A DNA stretch of 64,000 nucleotides from Chondrus crispus (Eukaryota > Rhodophyta > Florideophyceae > Gigartinales > Gigartinaceae), in contig NW_005179029.1 of NCBI RefSeq assembly GCF_000350225.1, positions 62,001 through 126,000 of the forward strand. The letters run 5' to 3'. A program made the position numbers and the translations under genes. Shown piece by piece: positions 19,001 through 28,062 of this stretch. Every line of letters begins with the position of its first letter. Position 1 is the first letter of the stretch. The notes beneath the pieces were generated by a model, which was given only the letters and a program-made list of their open reading frames with translations, was not told the origin of the DNA and ran no database searches.

Positions 19001-20025
19001 TGCCAGCGGGGGAGGCGGTGAGAGTAGCGAACCGCCTCCGGGGACCAGGTCCCGTCCGTTCCAGTAAATTGCGCGCCTCCTGTCCTTCTTCCTTCTCTTC
19101 TTCACTGCCCTTACCGTTCGGTACTGTAGCCCTTCCGCGCCGGTCGGGTCCGGCGCGGGGCCGTGGTCGTGTGAAGCACCACTCGCGCATCCGCGGCGGG
19201 GGCTTGCCGCTCGGCGGGGGCTCCGGCGCCTCCTGGCCCGTGGCACCCCCAGCCGTGGCTCCGCCGTCTCGGTAGGCGAGGGCTCGGACGCCACTACAGC
19301 GCCACTTCCCCACACCTGTTCGCCGGTTGTCCTCGTGGCGGCCGGGTTACCCTCTGGCTCATGCCGGTGAGACTCCGCGCGGTGGGTGCCCGAAGTGGTC
19401 GCGGGGTGGTTCCTCCAGTTACCCCCGCGACAGTGGAGGACCCCCATCCGGTGGGCAATTTTGACCGGATTTTACCGCCCCGCGGCGGGTGGCCTTTTCA
19501 GGGCGTTGACGAGCTCCGATTGGGCACCCCCCGGGGTCGGAGGCGTCTTGAACCGCCTCCATGGGCCAGCGGCCACACGTGCCGGGCGGTGTATGCCGCT
19601 CGCGCAACACGTGGCCTACAGTGCCCTGGAGCCCCGGTGAGGTCGTCCCCAAACGGTATTTACGCGCTGGGTTCCGTCCCTCGCCAGCGGGTAGGCACTG
19701 GGGTGCCGAGCCGTTTGGCCACCGCCGCGTGGGGTAGTCCTTTCGGCGGGTCAGCCTCCTCCTGCGCCGGGTCTTCCGGCGCGGGGCTTGCGGTGACGCG
19801 CGCGGGGTTCCGCGTGCGTCTGTGGCGACGTCGCCCCCTCCTGCGCCGGGTCTTCCGGCGCGGGGTGGGCGGTGACGCAGGCGGGGTTCCGCGTGCGTCT
19901 TTGGCGACCTTGCCCCCTCCTGCGCCGGGTCTTCCGGCGCGGGGTTTGCGGTGGCGATTGGCCGCCGCGCGGGGGAGGTCCTCCTCGGGGTCGTCCCGCC
20001 CCGCGCTGGGTTGCCCAGTGCGGTG
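19001..20025. other. B1 spacer between convergent antisense ORF and pol
   Basis: About 1 kb of GC-rich sequence with no supported gene. Both flanking genes end here, so it must hold both transcript ends. It contains the 79-bp tandem repeat listed separately. B2 has only 176 bp at this place. Confidence 0.5.
19755..19960 (+). repeat. 79-bp tandem repeat with hairpins (2.6 copies)
   Basis: CTGCGCCGGGTCTTCCGGCG recurs at 19762, 19841 and 19920, a period of 79. Each unit contains the perfect stem GCGCCGG-GTCTT-CCGGCGC. The array lies between two convergent genes, which fits a transcript-end or strand-isolating role, though it may be neutral. Confidence 0.75.
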
Positions 20026-22959
20026 TTAGCGGTGGCGTGCTGCCGCCCGCGTGCGCCAGAAGCGGTCTATGAAGGCCTGGGGGAGTCCCTCCGCGGGTTC
20101 CCAGGTATCGTCCGCTGGGGCGTAGCCATACCAGCGGACCTTGTACTGGGTTCCTGTGCGGTTCTCTCGGTGACCGACCAGATGGTCAATCACATACTCC
20201 GCGGCGGGTTCGGGTTCTCCGCCCGCCGCGGGCTGGGTCGCGGCGGCCGTAGTGACGTCACGAGGTCCCCGCGGCATCCGGGTTATCCGATCGATGCTCA
20301 CGCGGTTTGAGACCCCGTCTTGATCGACGACCACGGTGGTCTCCGTAGCGGATCGGACCCGAAACGGGCCTTCCGTTTTCGGTAACAGCTTGACGGAGGG
20401 TCCCCCGTCATTACTTGGCAGGTCTCCCCGTTCGGTACTCGTCAATGGCCGAGGTGGGCGGTCAACATAGACCAGGTCTCCCACCTCGATAACCGGACGG
20501 AAACGCACCTTCTTATCGAAGTCGGCCTTGTATCGCCTTTGCGCCGCGGTTAGCTTCACCCGCGCGCGCTCAAGGGCGTCGCGGAGTTTACGCAGCGTCG
20601 CGCGCTTGTACTGTACCGGGGTCCTCGGATCTTCCGTGTTGGAGACGGCATCCTGCGGTACAGTACCGGGCAGCGCCAAACCGGACGGTGGTCGCGTCAG
20701 CACCAGGTCGAACGGGGTTGTCTCCGTCGACCGGTGGACCTGCGTGTTATACGCGAAGGTCAGGGGCTGGATGTATTCGTCCCAGTCCCTCTGGTGCTCC
20801 GCGACATAATGTCGGAGGCGCTGTACCAGAGTACGGTTGAACCGTTCGGTTTGCCCATTTGTTTGGGGGTGATAGGCGGTAGTCAGGTAGTGCCTCACCC
20901 CCAGCAAGGCGCACACCGCGTCGAAGAACTTGGCGGCAAATTGTGGTCCGTTATCGGTTAGCACGTAACGAGGTGCGCCGTATACGTAGACCCAATTGTC
21001 CAGGAAGGCGTTTGCCACGACCGACGCGGTGGTTGTCCGTAACGGGATACTGCGCGTCAGCTTCGTAAACCGGTCGGTCATGACGAGCACGTGGCGATTC
21101 CCGTGCGCCGTCTTCGGTAAAGGACCCAGCAGGTCCATGGCCACGAAATCCAGCGGTCCTGCCGCTGGGAAGAGCTTGAGATCCTTCTGGTGCCTCACCA
21201 GGGTTCCCCGGGTGGCAGCGCATGACGCGCAATTCCGTACGGTACTGAAGGCGTCATTGGCCATATGAGGCCAATAATATTCCGGCCGGAGGGTATAGTA
21301 CATCCTCGTACCGCCCGGGTGTCCGGCTAGGCGGGGATGATGGGCGAGGTACAATATCTTCGCCCGGAGCCGCTTCGGTACAACCCGCTGCAGGGTCCCA
21401 TCGAGGGGGGACTTGCGGACGACGAACCCGTATCGGTCAACGTCGTACCGCGAGTCCGGGTTCCCCACAGTCTCCGCGGCTGCCCTACAGAAGGGGTCCC
21501 CGGCCTGTTCCCGAAGGAACTCTTCCACCGTTACGGATGAGACGTCGCGTTCTTCGGGTATAACCGCGAACGCGTGCTCAGCTCTCCCCGGGTCGACGGG
21601 GGTCTCCCAGTGTACGGTACCTTGACGGGGGTCTTGCTCCTCCTCTCGCCATTGTACCGCGAAACACGGGACCTCGTCGTCAACCGATTCGGAGGTTGCG
21701 CCGTCAACTCGGAGGCGTGATACACCATCCGCGAGTTGGTGCTTAATACCCGGCCGGTACTGTACGTCGTAGTCGTACTCGGCTAGGCGGAGACGCCAGC
21801 GCGCTAGCCGGCCGGAGCTATCCGCCAGGTTGAGGACCCATCGGAGGGCCTCATGATCCGTACGGAGGTCAAACGTGTTCCCATATAGATATGGTCGAAG
21901 CGTGAGGATGCTCCACACGACAGCAAGGCATTCCTTCTCGGTAGTGGTGTAGTTCTTCTCCGCGTCCGTGAGGGCGCGGCTCCAATAACCGATCGGTAAG
22001 CGGTCGCCGCTCGGCTGCTCCTGTAATAGGGCACAGCCGACCTGGTACGCGCAAGCGTCCGTATCCAGGGTGTATTTCTTTCCGTAACGGGGTAGAGCGA
22101 GGATCGGTGGGGACACGAGGCGCTTCTTTAGTTCCTCGAACGCCTCGTAATCCTCATCGGTAAGAACCTCAAACTCGAAGGGTTGATTTTTCCCCGTCTT
22201 CCGGTTTAGCGGAGCGGCTATTTTTGCGAAGCCCTTCACGAACCGGCGGTAAACATTGCACATTCCTAAGAATGACCGCAATTCCGTTTGGTTCTGGGGA
22301 GGTCGAGCGCGCTCGATGGCGACCACGTTGCGGCGCTGGACCTCCAACCTGCCTGGTCGAATCACGTGTCCCAGGTAGGTGACCGAGGTGTCGAAGAAGG
22401 CGCACTTCGACAGCTTCAGCGACACGCCCGCGTCCCGCAGTAGGCGTAGAACCTCGCGGACGTGCGCGACGTGTTCCGTTACGGTCTTGGAGTAGATGAT
22501 AACATCATCCAGGTAGACCAGAGCGGTTTCCCATTTTACCCGCGACAGTATGATGTCGACGGCCCGCTGAAAGGTCGCGGGGGCGTTCTTCAAACCGAAC
22601 GGCATGCGGAGGAAACGGTACAACCCGCAATGCGACGCGAACGTCGTCTTGTCGCGGTCCTCCGCGGCGATTTCTACTTGCCAATACCCGCTGTTGCAAT
22701 CCAGCGTGGTAAAGACAGTAGCGTCGCCGACGGAATCGATGCACTCGTCCATCCTCGGCAACGGATAGGAATCCCGAACGGTGACTGCGTTGAGCTTTCT
22801 GTAGTCGACACAGAACCGCATGGTACCATCCTTTTTAGGAACGAATACCACGGGGCTTGCCCATTCGGCCGTGGCGGGTTCGATTACCCCTGCCCGGAGC
22901 ATGCGGTCGATCTCCGTTTTCTCTTTTTCCCGTGCGGTTGGTCCGGCGCGGTAAGGCGC
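20026..22959 (-). CDS. pol: B1 Gypsy Pol: RT-RNase H-integrase-chromodomain
   Basis: In minus-strand order: reverse transcriptase (AGVIEPATAEWASPVVFV, FTTLDCNSGYWQV, YLDD near 22520), RNase H (TDACAYQVGCALLQ, LRTDHEALRW), HHCC zinc region (AGHPGGTRMYY...CASC), integrase core D-D-E (VAMDLLGPLP, VLTDNGPQF, GQTERFNR), and a chromodomain (YVIDHLVGHR...YKVRWYGY...DDTWEP) before the stop at 20026. The frame is uninterrupted here but is cut from the upstream part by TAG at 22960-22962. Key residues of all enzymes appear present. It would copy and integrate the element. Confidence 0.92.
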   Translation of the reverse strand, partial: APYRAGPTAREKEKTEIDRMLRAGVIEPATAEWASPVVFVPKKDGTMRFCVDYRKLNAVTVRDSYPLPRMDECIDSVGDATVFTTLDCNSGYWQVEIAAEDRDKTTFASHCGLYRFLRMPFGLKNAPATFQRAVDIILSRVKWETALVYLDDVIIYSKTVTEHVAHVREVLRLLRDAGVSLKLSKCAFFDTSVTYLGHVIRPGRLEVQRRNVVAIERARPPQNQTELRSFLGMCNVYRRFVKGFAKIAAPLNRKTGKNQPFEFEVLTDEDYEAFEELKKRLVSPPILALPRYGKKYTLDTDACAYQVGCALLQEQPSGDRLPIGYWSRALTDAEKNYTTTEKECLAVVWSILTLRPYLYGNTFDLRTDHEALRWVLNLADSSGRLARWRLRLAEYDYDVQYRPGIKHQLADGVSRLRVDGATSESVDDEVPCFAVQWREEEQDPRQGTVHWETPVDPGRAEHAFAVIPEERDVSSVTVEEFLREQAGDPFCRAAAETVGNPDSRYDVDRYGFVVRKSPLDGTLQRVVPKRLRAKILYLAHHPRLAGHPGGTRMYYTLRPEYYWPHMANDAFSTVRNCASCAATRGTLVRHQKDLKLFPAAGPLDFVAMDLLGPLPKTAHGNRHVLVMTDRFTKLTRSIPLRTTTASVVANAFLDNWVYVYGAPRYVLTDNGPQFAAKFFDAVCALLGVRHYLTTAYHPQTNGQTERFNRTLVQRLRHYVAEHQRDWDEYIQPLTFAYNTQVHRSTETTPFDLVLTRPPSGLALPGTVPQDAVSNTEDPRTPVQYKRATLRKLRDALERARVKLTAAQRRYKADFDKKVRFRPVIEVGDLVYVDRPPRPLTSTERGDLPSNDGGPSVKLLPKTEGPFRVRSATETTVVVDQDGVSNRVSIDRITRMPRGPRDVTTAAATQPAAGGEPEPAAEYVIDHLVGHRENRTGTQYKVRWYGYAPADDTWEPAEGLPQAFIDRFWRTRAAARHR

Positions 22960-23520
22960 CTAGTAAATCGGGCGAGCACCGGGCTTGAGCTCAATCCGGT
23001 GCTTCGTGGCCCCGATTTTTCCCAGCCGGCCGGTCCACATGTCCTTGAATTCGGACAGTACCTCGAGGATCTCCGAGCGTACCTCTTCGTCCTCGGCACC
23101 GATGTGGACGTCCTCCTGCCAGGCGTTGGGGTCCTCCTCAGGGGCGGCGGTGTCTTCGGGTTTATCCGTTCCAACCGCCCCGAGGTGCGCCTTGGGCAGC
23201 GTGGCTTGTTCAGCTCCGCCCTTGTCCGTACGGTTGTCGGCGGCTTCTTCCGCGCCATCCTTTGCGGTTGAGAGGTTGGAATTAAATATCCCTCCCCCTT
23301 CCTTAGCTTCGGCCGCTTCCGCGGCCGAGTCGCCAAGGGTCAGAATGTGTGTAGGCGACGGAAGAGCCAGTCCGACTACGGTATGCTTCGGGATGTGAAC
23401 CGAGCGGTGCCCAAAATTGCTGAGCATTACCGAGAACGGTTTTTCGGGGGCAACATCCATGACCCCCTGTGCCATGAGTGTCAAATTCCTGTGCGCGGTT
23501 TTTGGGGAGTTCTGTAAAAA
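22960..23520 (-). pseudogene. B1 Pol linker between protease and RT
   Basis: This segment carries the conserved pre-RT region (PKHTVVGLAL; acidic linker; HRIELKPGARPIY) and ends at TAG 22960-22962, where the matching Gypsy motif has a sense codon before APYR. The RT continues in the same frame. At its 5' side it is one base out of frame with the protease frame; the switch lies at a C4A5 run near 23505. It is part of one broken polyprotein, not a separate gene. Confidence 0.8.
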
Positions 23521-24197
23521 ACACAGCCCCCCACCGGCGTGGCGACCCTCACCATGGCCTGCGTCATCGGGGGAATTGTCACCCCTCTGACGAGGCGGAT
23601 CTTCCGTGACGGTGTGTTGGCGGGGAACGCCACCTGCTTCCGTTCGGGTTTATCCGACGGCGGTAGTTGTTGTGCGGTGCTCCTCGAGGCCATCTTGCGG
23701 TCGTGCCTCGAGGGGGTTGTTCCGACTAACGCCACGGGTGGCGCGTCGTGGAACACGACCTTCCGTTGCGGTGGGAGGATCGCCTTGACGTGGCGATCCA
23801 GGAAGGTCGTACCGAGGATACAGTCCACGGCGAGGCTCGTGACTACCAGGAACGGGACGCGCGCCACAAACTCACCGATTCGGACGAGCAGGGGGATTTC
23901 CCCTAGTGCCTTCATCGCGCGGTTTGACGCGTCGATGAGCGCTGGGCTCCGAACCGGTTTTATCGATGGTCGCCACGACTCGGCGACACACCGTAAATGG
24001 ATGAGGTTCGGGCCGGCTCCTGAGTCCAGCACTGGTGTGATGGCGACCATCAACGCCTGCTTCTGACCATCCGTCGCGGAGATCTTGTAATTCTGCTTCT
24101 TGAAGAAGCAGATGGCCTGGACTTCCGTTCGGTTACCCGGCTGCGCTTCCACTGGCGCAGCCGGATCGGGGGTGCCTAAGCTTCTGAGGCTGGGCAC
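23481..24197 (-). CDS. B1 Gypsy aspartic protease region
   Basis: The frame contains the retropepsin active site LDSGAGPNLI and the second-half motif DCILGTTFLDRH. It would process Gag-Pol. It is open upstream through the gag stop in the -1 frame (the GTG at 24197 is only a nominal start), so expression by -1 frameshifting from gag is plausible. It ends at TGA 23481 after a one-base frame change relative to the rest of Pol. Confidence 0.82.
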   Translation of the reverse strand: MPSLRSLGTPDPAAPVEAQPGNRTEVQAICFFKKQNYKISATDGQKQALMVAITPVLDSGAGPNLIHLRCVAESWRPSIKPVRSPALIDASNRAMKALGEIPLLVRIGEFVARVPFLVVTSLAVDCILGTTFLDRHVKAILPPQRKVVFHDAPPVALVGTTPSRHDRKMASRSTAQQLPPSDKPERKQVAFPANTPSRKIRLVRGVTIPPMTQAMVRVATPVGGCVFYRTPQKPRTGI

Positions 24198-24217
24198 GGG
24201 GAGAGACGTCGTCGCCT

Positions 24218-25915
24218 CTACGCGTCCTCCCCGGCTTCCCCCGTCAGCAGCAAGTCCTCGCGGGTTTCATCCGCGGTTTGCGCCACGGGGTCCTCGGTGT
24301 GGTCGAGGTGCGGTTCCTCGACCACGTTGACGCCCGCGGGGGCCGTTTGACGCTGGTTTCGCCAAGCGGACGGCCCCTGGCGGTTGAACGGGGATCCCGG
24401 GCGGAGGCCTTGCCGGATGCGTAGCTTCTGGTAGTTGGCCTCTCGTGCCTCCAGAAGCTTGGCCCGCAAGCCCGCATCGGCAACGACGGGGCACCCCTCT
24501 TGTCGGTGCGTGGTGTCCAGGCAGAACCGGCACGGTGGCGGTCCGGGAAATCTCCCGCCGGAGAACCGGACGCGTGGATCCTGCCCTTGCCTCCCGTACG
24601 GTCCTGTGCGCACGTCGCCAGGGTTGGCGGGCGGAACCGGGGCGCCCGCCGTCGAGGCTGCCGGCGACAGATAGTAACTCGTCGGTGGCGAGCTCATCGA
24701 GGTCGGCGTGGCGGTTTGGTCCGTCACGGCCAGGATTGCTTCTTCAGCAAATCCCCCGGCCGTCGGGATGTCGGATGCCGACTCAACCGACAGCACGGGC
24801 CTCGTCCTCGCGGTGCGGTCAAATCTTCTAGCCGCTCCGGACGGCTCTCGGTGCGCCATGGCGGACATCCCCTGTCGACGGGAAGCCCGATTGGTTTCCC
24901 CGATCGCTTGCGCGTATCGAGCCACGGATTGGTAATCCACATCCGGGTGCGTGGCGAGGTAATTACGGACCCGCGCGCACGTGGCGGGAAGTAACCCCTC
25001 GACGAATAGGGACTTCAACCGCCGGTCGGAGAATACCGTACCGCATCGGAGGGCCTTGTCCCAGAGGTGGTTACTGTAGACCTCCTCCGTCATGTTTGAA
25101 CTCTGACGGAAGGAGGTCACGTCCCCAACCGCTTCGGAAATTACCTCGTCGGTAGCATAGGTGCGCAACAGAAAGTTGACCACCTGGGGGTATGTCCGGA
25201 GCAGCTCGCGCCGCTCCACGTCAACTGCCATGGTATTTCCATTGAGACGGGACTGGAGTAGGGCGTGAGCCTGACCGGTGAGGTAGAATTGGAAGCACCA
25301 CACGGCGGCTCCTTCGGTAATCCCGTTGTGGTCGCACGCCATCTTGAGGCGTGCGAGGAATCCCAATACCGCAATCGGATCTTGACCGCTGAACGTGTGG
25401 GACCTCATCTGCACGTCCAGTTTTTTCCGGTAACGGTTAATGTGCCGCGCTACTGTGGAGTCGTAGCGCGAGCTACGCCGTTCCAGGCGGTAGGTCTTGT
25501 AGTTGACGGCCTTGGTAAACAGGTCATTGAGGGGCCTGATTACCGTGGGCCGTCGCTCGTCGCTCGTCGGGGCAGCCCGGCGGCGTCTGCTCGAGCGACG
25601 AAGCCCCTCATCCGACTCGGTGTGGTAGTCTTCCGAGTCGGACGGGTCGTGCCGGTGCCGGTCTCGGCTTCTATCGCGGCGTGCCCTGTGGCTCCGCCTG
25701 CGAGAGTCTTCCGAACCGGATGGGTCATCATCGGAGGGGTATCCTCCCCGTCCGGCATCGCGGTATCGCCCGTGGCGTGCCTCGCGGTTATCGCGGTATC
25801 GCCAGCGGCGTTCCTCGCGGTCTTCATCCGTACTGTGACGGGGGTCTTCTGCTTCGGAATACCGGGTGTATTCCGCTTCGGTCCTGTGCGTGCCGGGTGC
25901 ACGTCTTCTGCTCAA
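24218..25915 (-). CDS. gag: B1 Gag, capsid and nucleocapsid part
   Basis: An Arg/Asp/Ser-rich N-terminal stretch precedes a retrotransposon Gag capsid domain (FSGQDPIAVLGFLARLKMACDH...VEGLLPATCARVRNYL) and one CCHC knuckle (CRFCLDTTHRQEGC). It ends at TAG 24218-24220. The nominal start at 25915 is a TTG; this frame is open further upstream and is -1 relative to the frame of 25912-26667. Both segments together probably make one Gag split by an indel or by frameshifting. It would form the cytoplasmic particle. Confidence 0.85.
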   Translation of the reverse strand: MSRRRAPGTHRTEAEYTRYSEAEDPRHSTDEDREERRWRYRDNREARHGRYRDAGRGGYPSDDDPSGSEDSRRRSHRARRDRSRDRHRHDPSDSEDYHTESDEGLRRSSRRRRAAPTSDERRPTVIRPLNDLFTKAVNYKTYRLERRSSRYDSTVARHINRYRKKLDVQMRSHTFSGQDPIAVLGFLARLKMACDHNGITEGAAVWCFQFYLTGQAHALLQSRLNGNTMAVDVERRELLRTYPQVVNFLLRTYATDEVISEAVGDVTSFRQSSNMTEEVYSNHLWDKALRCGTVFSDRRLKSLFVEGLLPATCARVRNYLATHPDVDYQSVARYAQAIGETNRASRRQGMSAMAHREPSGAARRFDRTARTRPVLSVESASDIPTAGGFAEEAILAVTDQTATPTSMSSPPTSYYLSPAASTAGAPVPPANPGDVRTGPYGRQGQDPRVRFSGGRFPGPPPCRFCLDTTHRQEGCPVVADAGLRAKLLEAREANYQKLRIRQGLRPGSPFNRQGPSAWRNQRQTAPAGVNVVEEPHLDHTEDPVAQTADETREDLLLTGEAGEDA

Positions 25916-26667
25916 CCGGTACGGGTCCCGATTCTCTGTCTCGGGGAGCCCCAGGCGGTTGTCTGTCCCGCGGGGGCCGCCCGTACCGGCGAATATGGGG
26001 GGACATTTTCTGTGGTCCTCCCTGTAGCACCGTGAACGGTTGGGAGATAGATGGCTCTGCCCTCCGGGTGAGGGTCCATCCTATCAATCCCGGGTACGGC
26101 GCCGATCGGATCAGCGATATTAAAGCTTGAGCCCGGAACGGTTTCACGGCGCGGCGCCGGCGGCGGTACCGCGCCTCCCGTTTCGGTAAATGTCGTGGCC
26201 AGACGGATGGCCACGGCGGAGCTAATAGCTCCCTTTAGAGCCAATGCGGTCGGAGATTCGTCCTCCTCCGCGGCGAGCGCTGCCACCACCTCGTCGCGTA
26301 CGAGGGGGGCGATCTTCTCGTCCAGCAGGGCGCGGAGCGCGGTGTCCGCATGCTCCGCCACCAGTCTTGGTGCCGTTCGGTCGAGGCAAACCTGGACGAC
26401 CTGAGGTAGTTCCTCAGCGAGGAAATCCTCCATCCAGGTTTGTAGTCGCGGGAGTAACGCGTCGTACAGTACTTGTACGCGGTTCCCCCCACCAGCCGGT
26501 AGCCCGGCGGTGGTGTCCGAAACGGAAGGGGTCTTCTGGCCCCTGGTAGACGGCGGGCGTAGCAGGGCTTCCGGATTGTCGATCCGGGGGCGCTGTGCGC
26601 CTCTGCCACTGCGGGTACTTGCTCGCCCGGAGGCGGTATCTTCTCCGGCGGAATCCGCACGGTTCAT
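25912..26667 (-). CDS. gag: B1 Gag N-terminal segment
   Basis: A 251-residue frame starting at ATG 26667 (MNRADSAGED), about 128 bases inside the 5' LTR. It has a low-complexity start, then a helical segment rich in Ala, Glu and Val (about residues 65-150). It stops at TGA 25912-25914, overlapping the next gag frame, which is -1 relative to it. It has no known motif, but its position just behind the 5' LTR makes it the N-terminus of Gag. Confidence 0.65.
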   Translation of the reverse strand: MNRADSAGEDTASGRASTRSGRGAQRPRIDNPEALLRPPSTRGQKTPSVSDTTAGLPAGGGNRVQVLYDALLPRLQTWMEDFLAEELPQVVQVCLDRTAPRLVAEHADTALRALLDEKIAPLVRDEVVAALAAEEDESPTALALKGAISSAVAIRLATTFTETGGAVPPPAPRRETVPGSSFNIADPIGAVPGIDRMDPHPEGRAIYLPTVHGATGRTTENVPPYSPVRAAPAGQTTAWGSPRQRIGTRTG

Positions 26668-26773
26668 CGTCGATGATCACTGGCGATCGACGCGGTGATT
26701 TTCGACCTCTTTCAATCCGATCGGTAGTTGCTCGCGCTGGCGATCCAGTGCGGGCTCAACCTCTGTAGTTATC

Positions 26774-26791
26774 CCCTCCACAAGAGTACCA
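26774..26791 (-). promoter_or_regulatory. B1 candidate primer-binding site
   Basis: On the minus strand, three bases after the LTR end, TGGTACTCTTGTGGAGGG begins with the TGG complementary to a tRNA CCA end. I cannot assign the tRNA from sequence alone. Confidence 0.4.
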
Positions 26792-26794
26792 AAA

Positions 26795-27372
26795 TGTGGT
26801 ATAACTACCTTCGTCCGGACCACTCGGAACGAGGGGGGTTAGAGGTAAGGGAGCGCGCGACGCTGGGTAACCCACACGAGCGCGAACCGTACGGAAGGAC
26901 TCGAAAAGAGGGAAGGCTCACGTGGCCGGTGACGCGCAGCCGGTCGGTGGTGTTAGATCCGGACGGCCGGTCACGGGTTAGAAGCCTGAGACTTAGATGT
27001 AAAACCGGACGGAGTTAGCAAAAAGCCGTAAAGGGAAGGGAGGCGAGTCTGCCTCCCGTTTACTGGAACGGGGCAGGTGCCCCCGGTCTTAACCCCTAAG
27101 TGGGACGCCAGGACACCTGTCCCGCTACAGTAGCTGTTACTTACGGTATACCAGCTACTGTGCTAAATTGGCTAATTTGTGCCATTAACTACTAATTACT
27201 AATTACTTACCGTTCGGATCCTACACGTGTAACCAGCGGGGTACCACTGTACTCCGCACCGGCCGTGTGCTGTAAATATAACTCCTTACAGTTCTTCTCG
27301 CGCTTACAGCCCGTCATACTGTATCCCGGGGCGGCAGCGGTGGTGCGATTGCCTTCGCGCCGTTGTACTACA
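26795..27372 (-). repeat. B1 right LTR (5' LTR in pol sense)
   Basis: Ends are TGTGGTATAACTACC at 26795 and CGTTGTACTACA at 27372. The first 415 bases nearly match the left LTR, with only scattered substitutions. From 27212 on it is unrelated, although it still contains CACGTG and TACAG/CTGTA motifs. This outer part is the start of U3 in pol sense. Confidence 0.85.
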
Positions 27373-28062
27373 GTTTCAATGATCGACTGGCCAAGGACCA
27401 GCCTTCTGCACAGAGATATCTGATGTGCAAGACAACCATGTTTGATCTGAGGGAACTGAAAAGCCGCCATGCAAAGCGATCGGAACCATGTGCCTGCCAC
27501 CCGAAAACGTCACACTTTTTCGATCTCCGTGGCAAACAATTAGGTCACGCTGAATTTTTTGAAATCATCCGCTAGCATTCCCATGCACAGATAGCGACCT
27601 TCAATAATGCTTTGAGCTTCGGTGGGGGTATTTTTTACTATTCCCTATGTGGCCAAGCCGGGCACCATGCGCATCTGCTTCGTCCAGGTGCTGTGCGACT
27701 TCGGCGTCATCTAAGGTATGCGATCCCCATGGGCACCGTCACTGCCCCCGTTGTTTATCGGGGTTAGAGTGCGGGATGTGGGGCGCGGCAAGGCACGAGT
27801 TTAGGTTAGGGATGTGCCACTGTACAGTATGTGCTAAAGACTTCTCACTGTTCCGCGGAAAGGGCATGCATGCGTGAAGAAATCGGGACAAGTATCATCC
27901 AACTTTGTTCGCAAGAGGACGGGGCAGCAATTCTTTACCTATTCACACATTTCGCATCGCGACTTTTGCATCGCAATCAATTGCTTTAATTGTCTTGTTC
28001 GGTGCACACAGATTCAAAGCGTTCTCATGCCTGTTCTTTGCCTTGCCACAACAAAATGGAAG
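27373..28062. other. No supported gene between B1 and the AP-3 mu-like gene
   Basis: About 690 bases of moderate GC. Short open frames (for example 27363-27575) have no features I can support. A first exon of the following gene could lie here, since that gene lacks a start codon. Confidence 0.35.

Larger units (their letters stand above)
15785..27372 (-). mobile_element. Ty3/Gypsy chromovirus family B, copy B1
   Basis: Two LTRs (15785-16376 and 26795-27372) enclose, in minus-strand sense, gag, protease, RT-RNase H-integrase-chromodomain, then an antisense gene. Total length is 11.6 kb. It sits inside A1 pol on the left. The right flank is unrelated to A1, and the flanking five bases differ (CCTTC against GTTTC), so the copy is not a simple insertion as assembled. 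It carries a gag frame change, one frameshift and one in-frame TAG. Confidence 0.88.

Noticed and set aside
20528..20961. Plus-strand frames inside B1 pol
   Set aside because: Shadow frames of the conserved minus-strand integrase.
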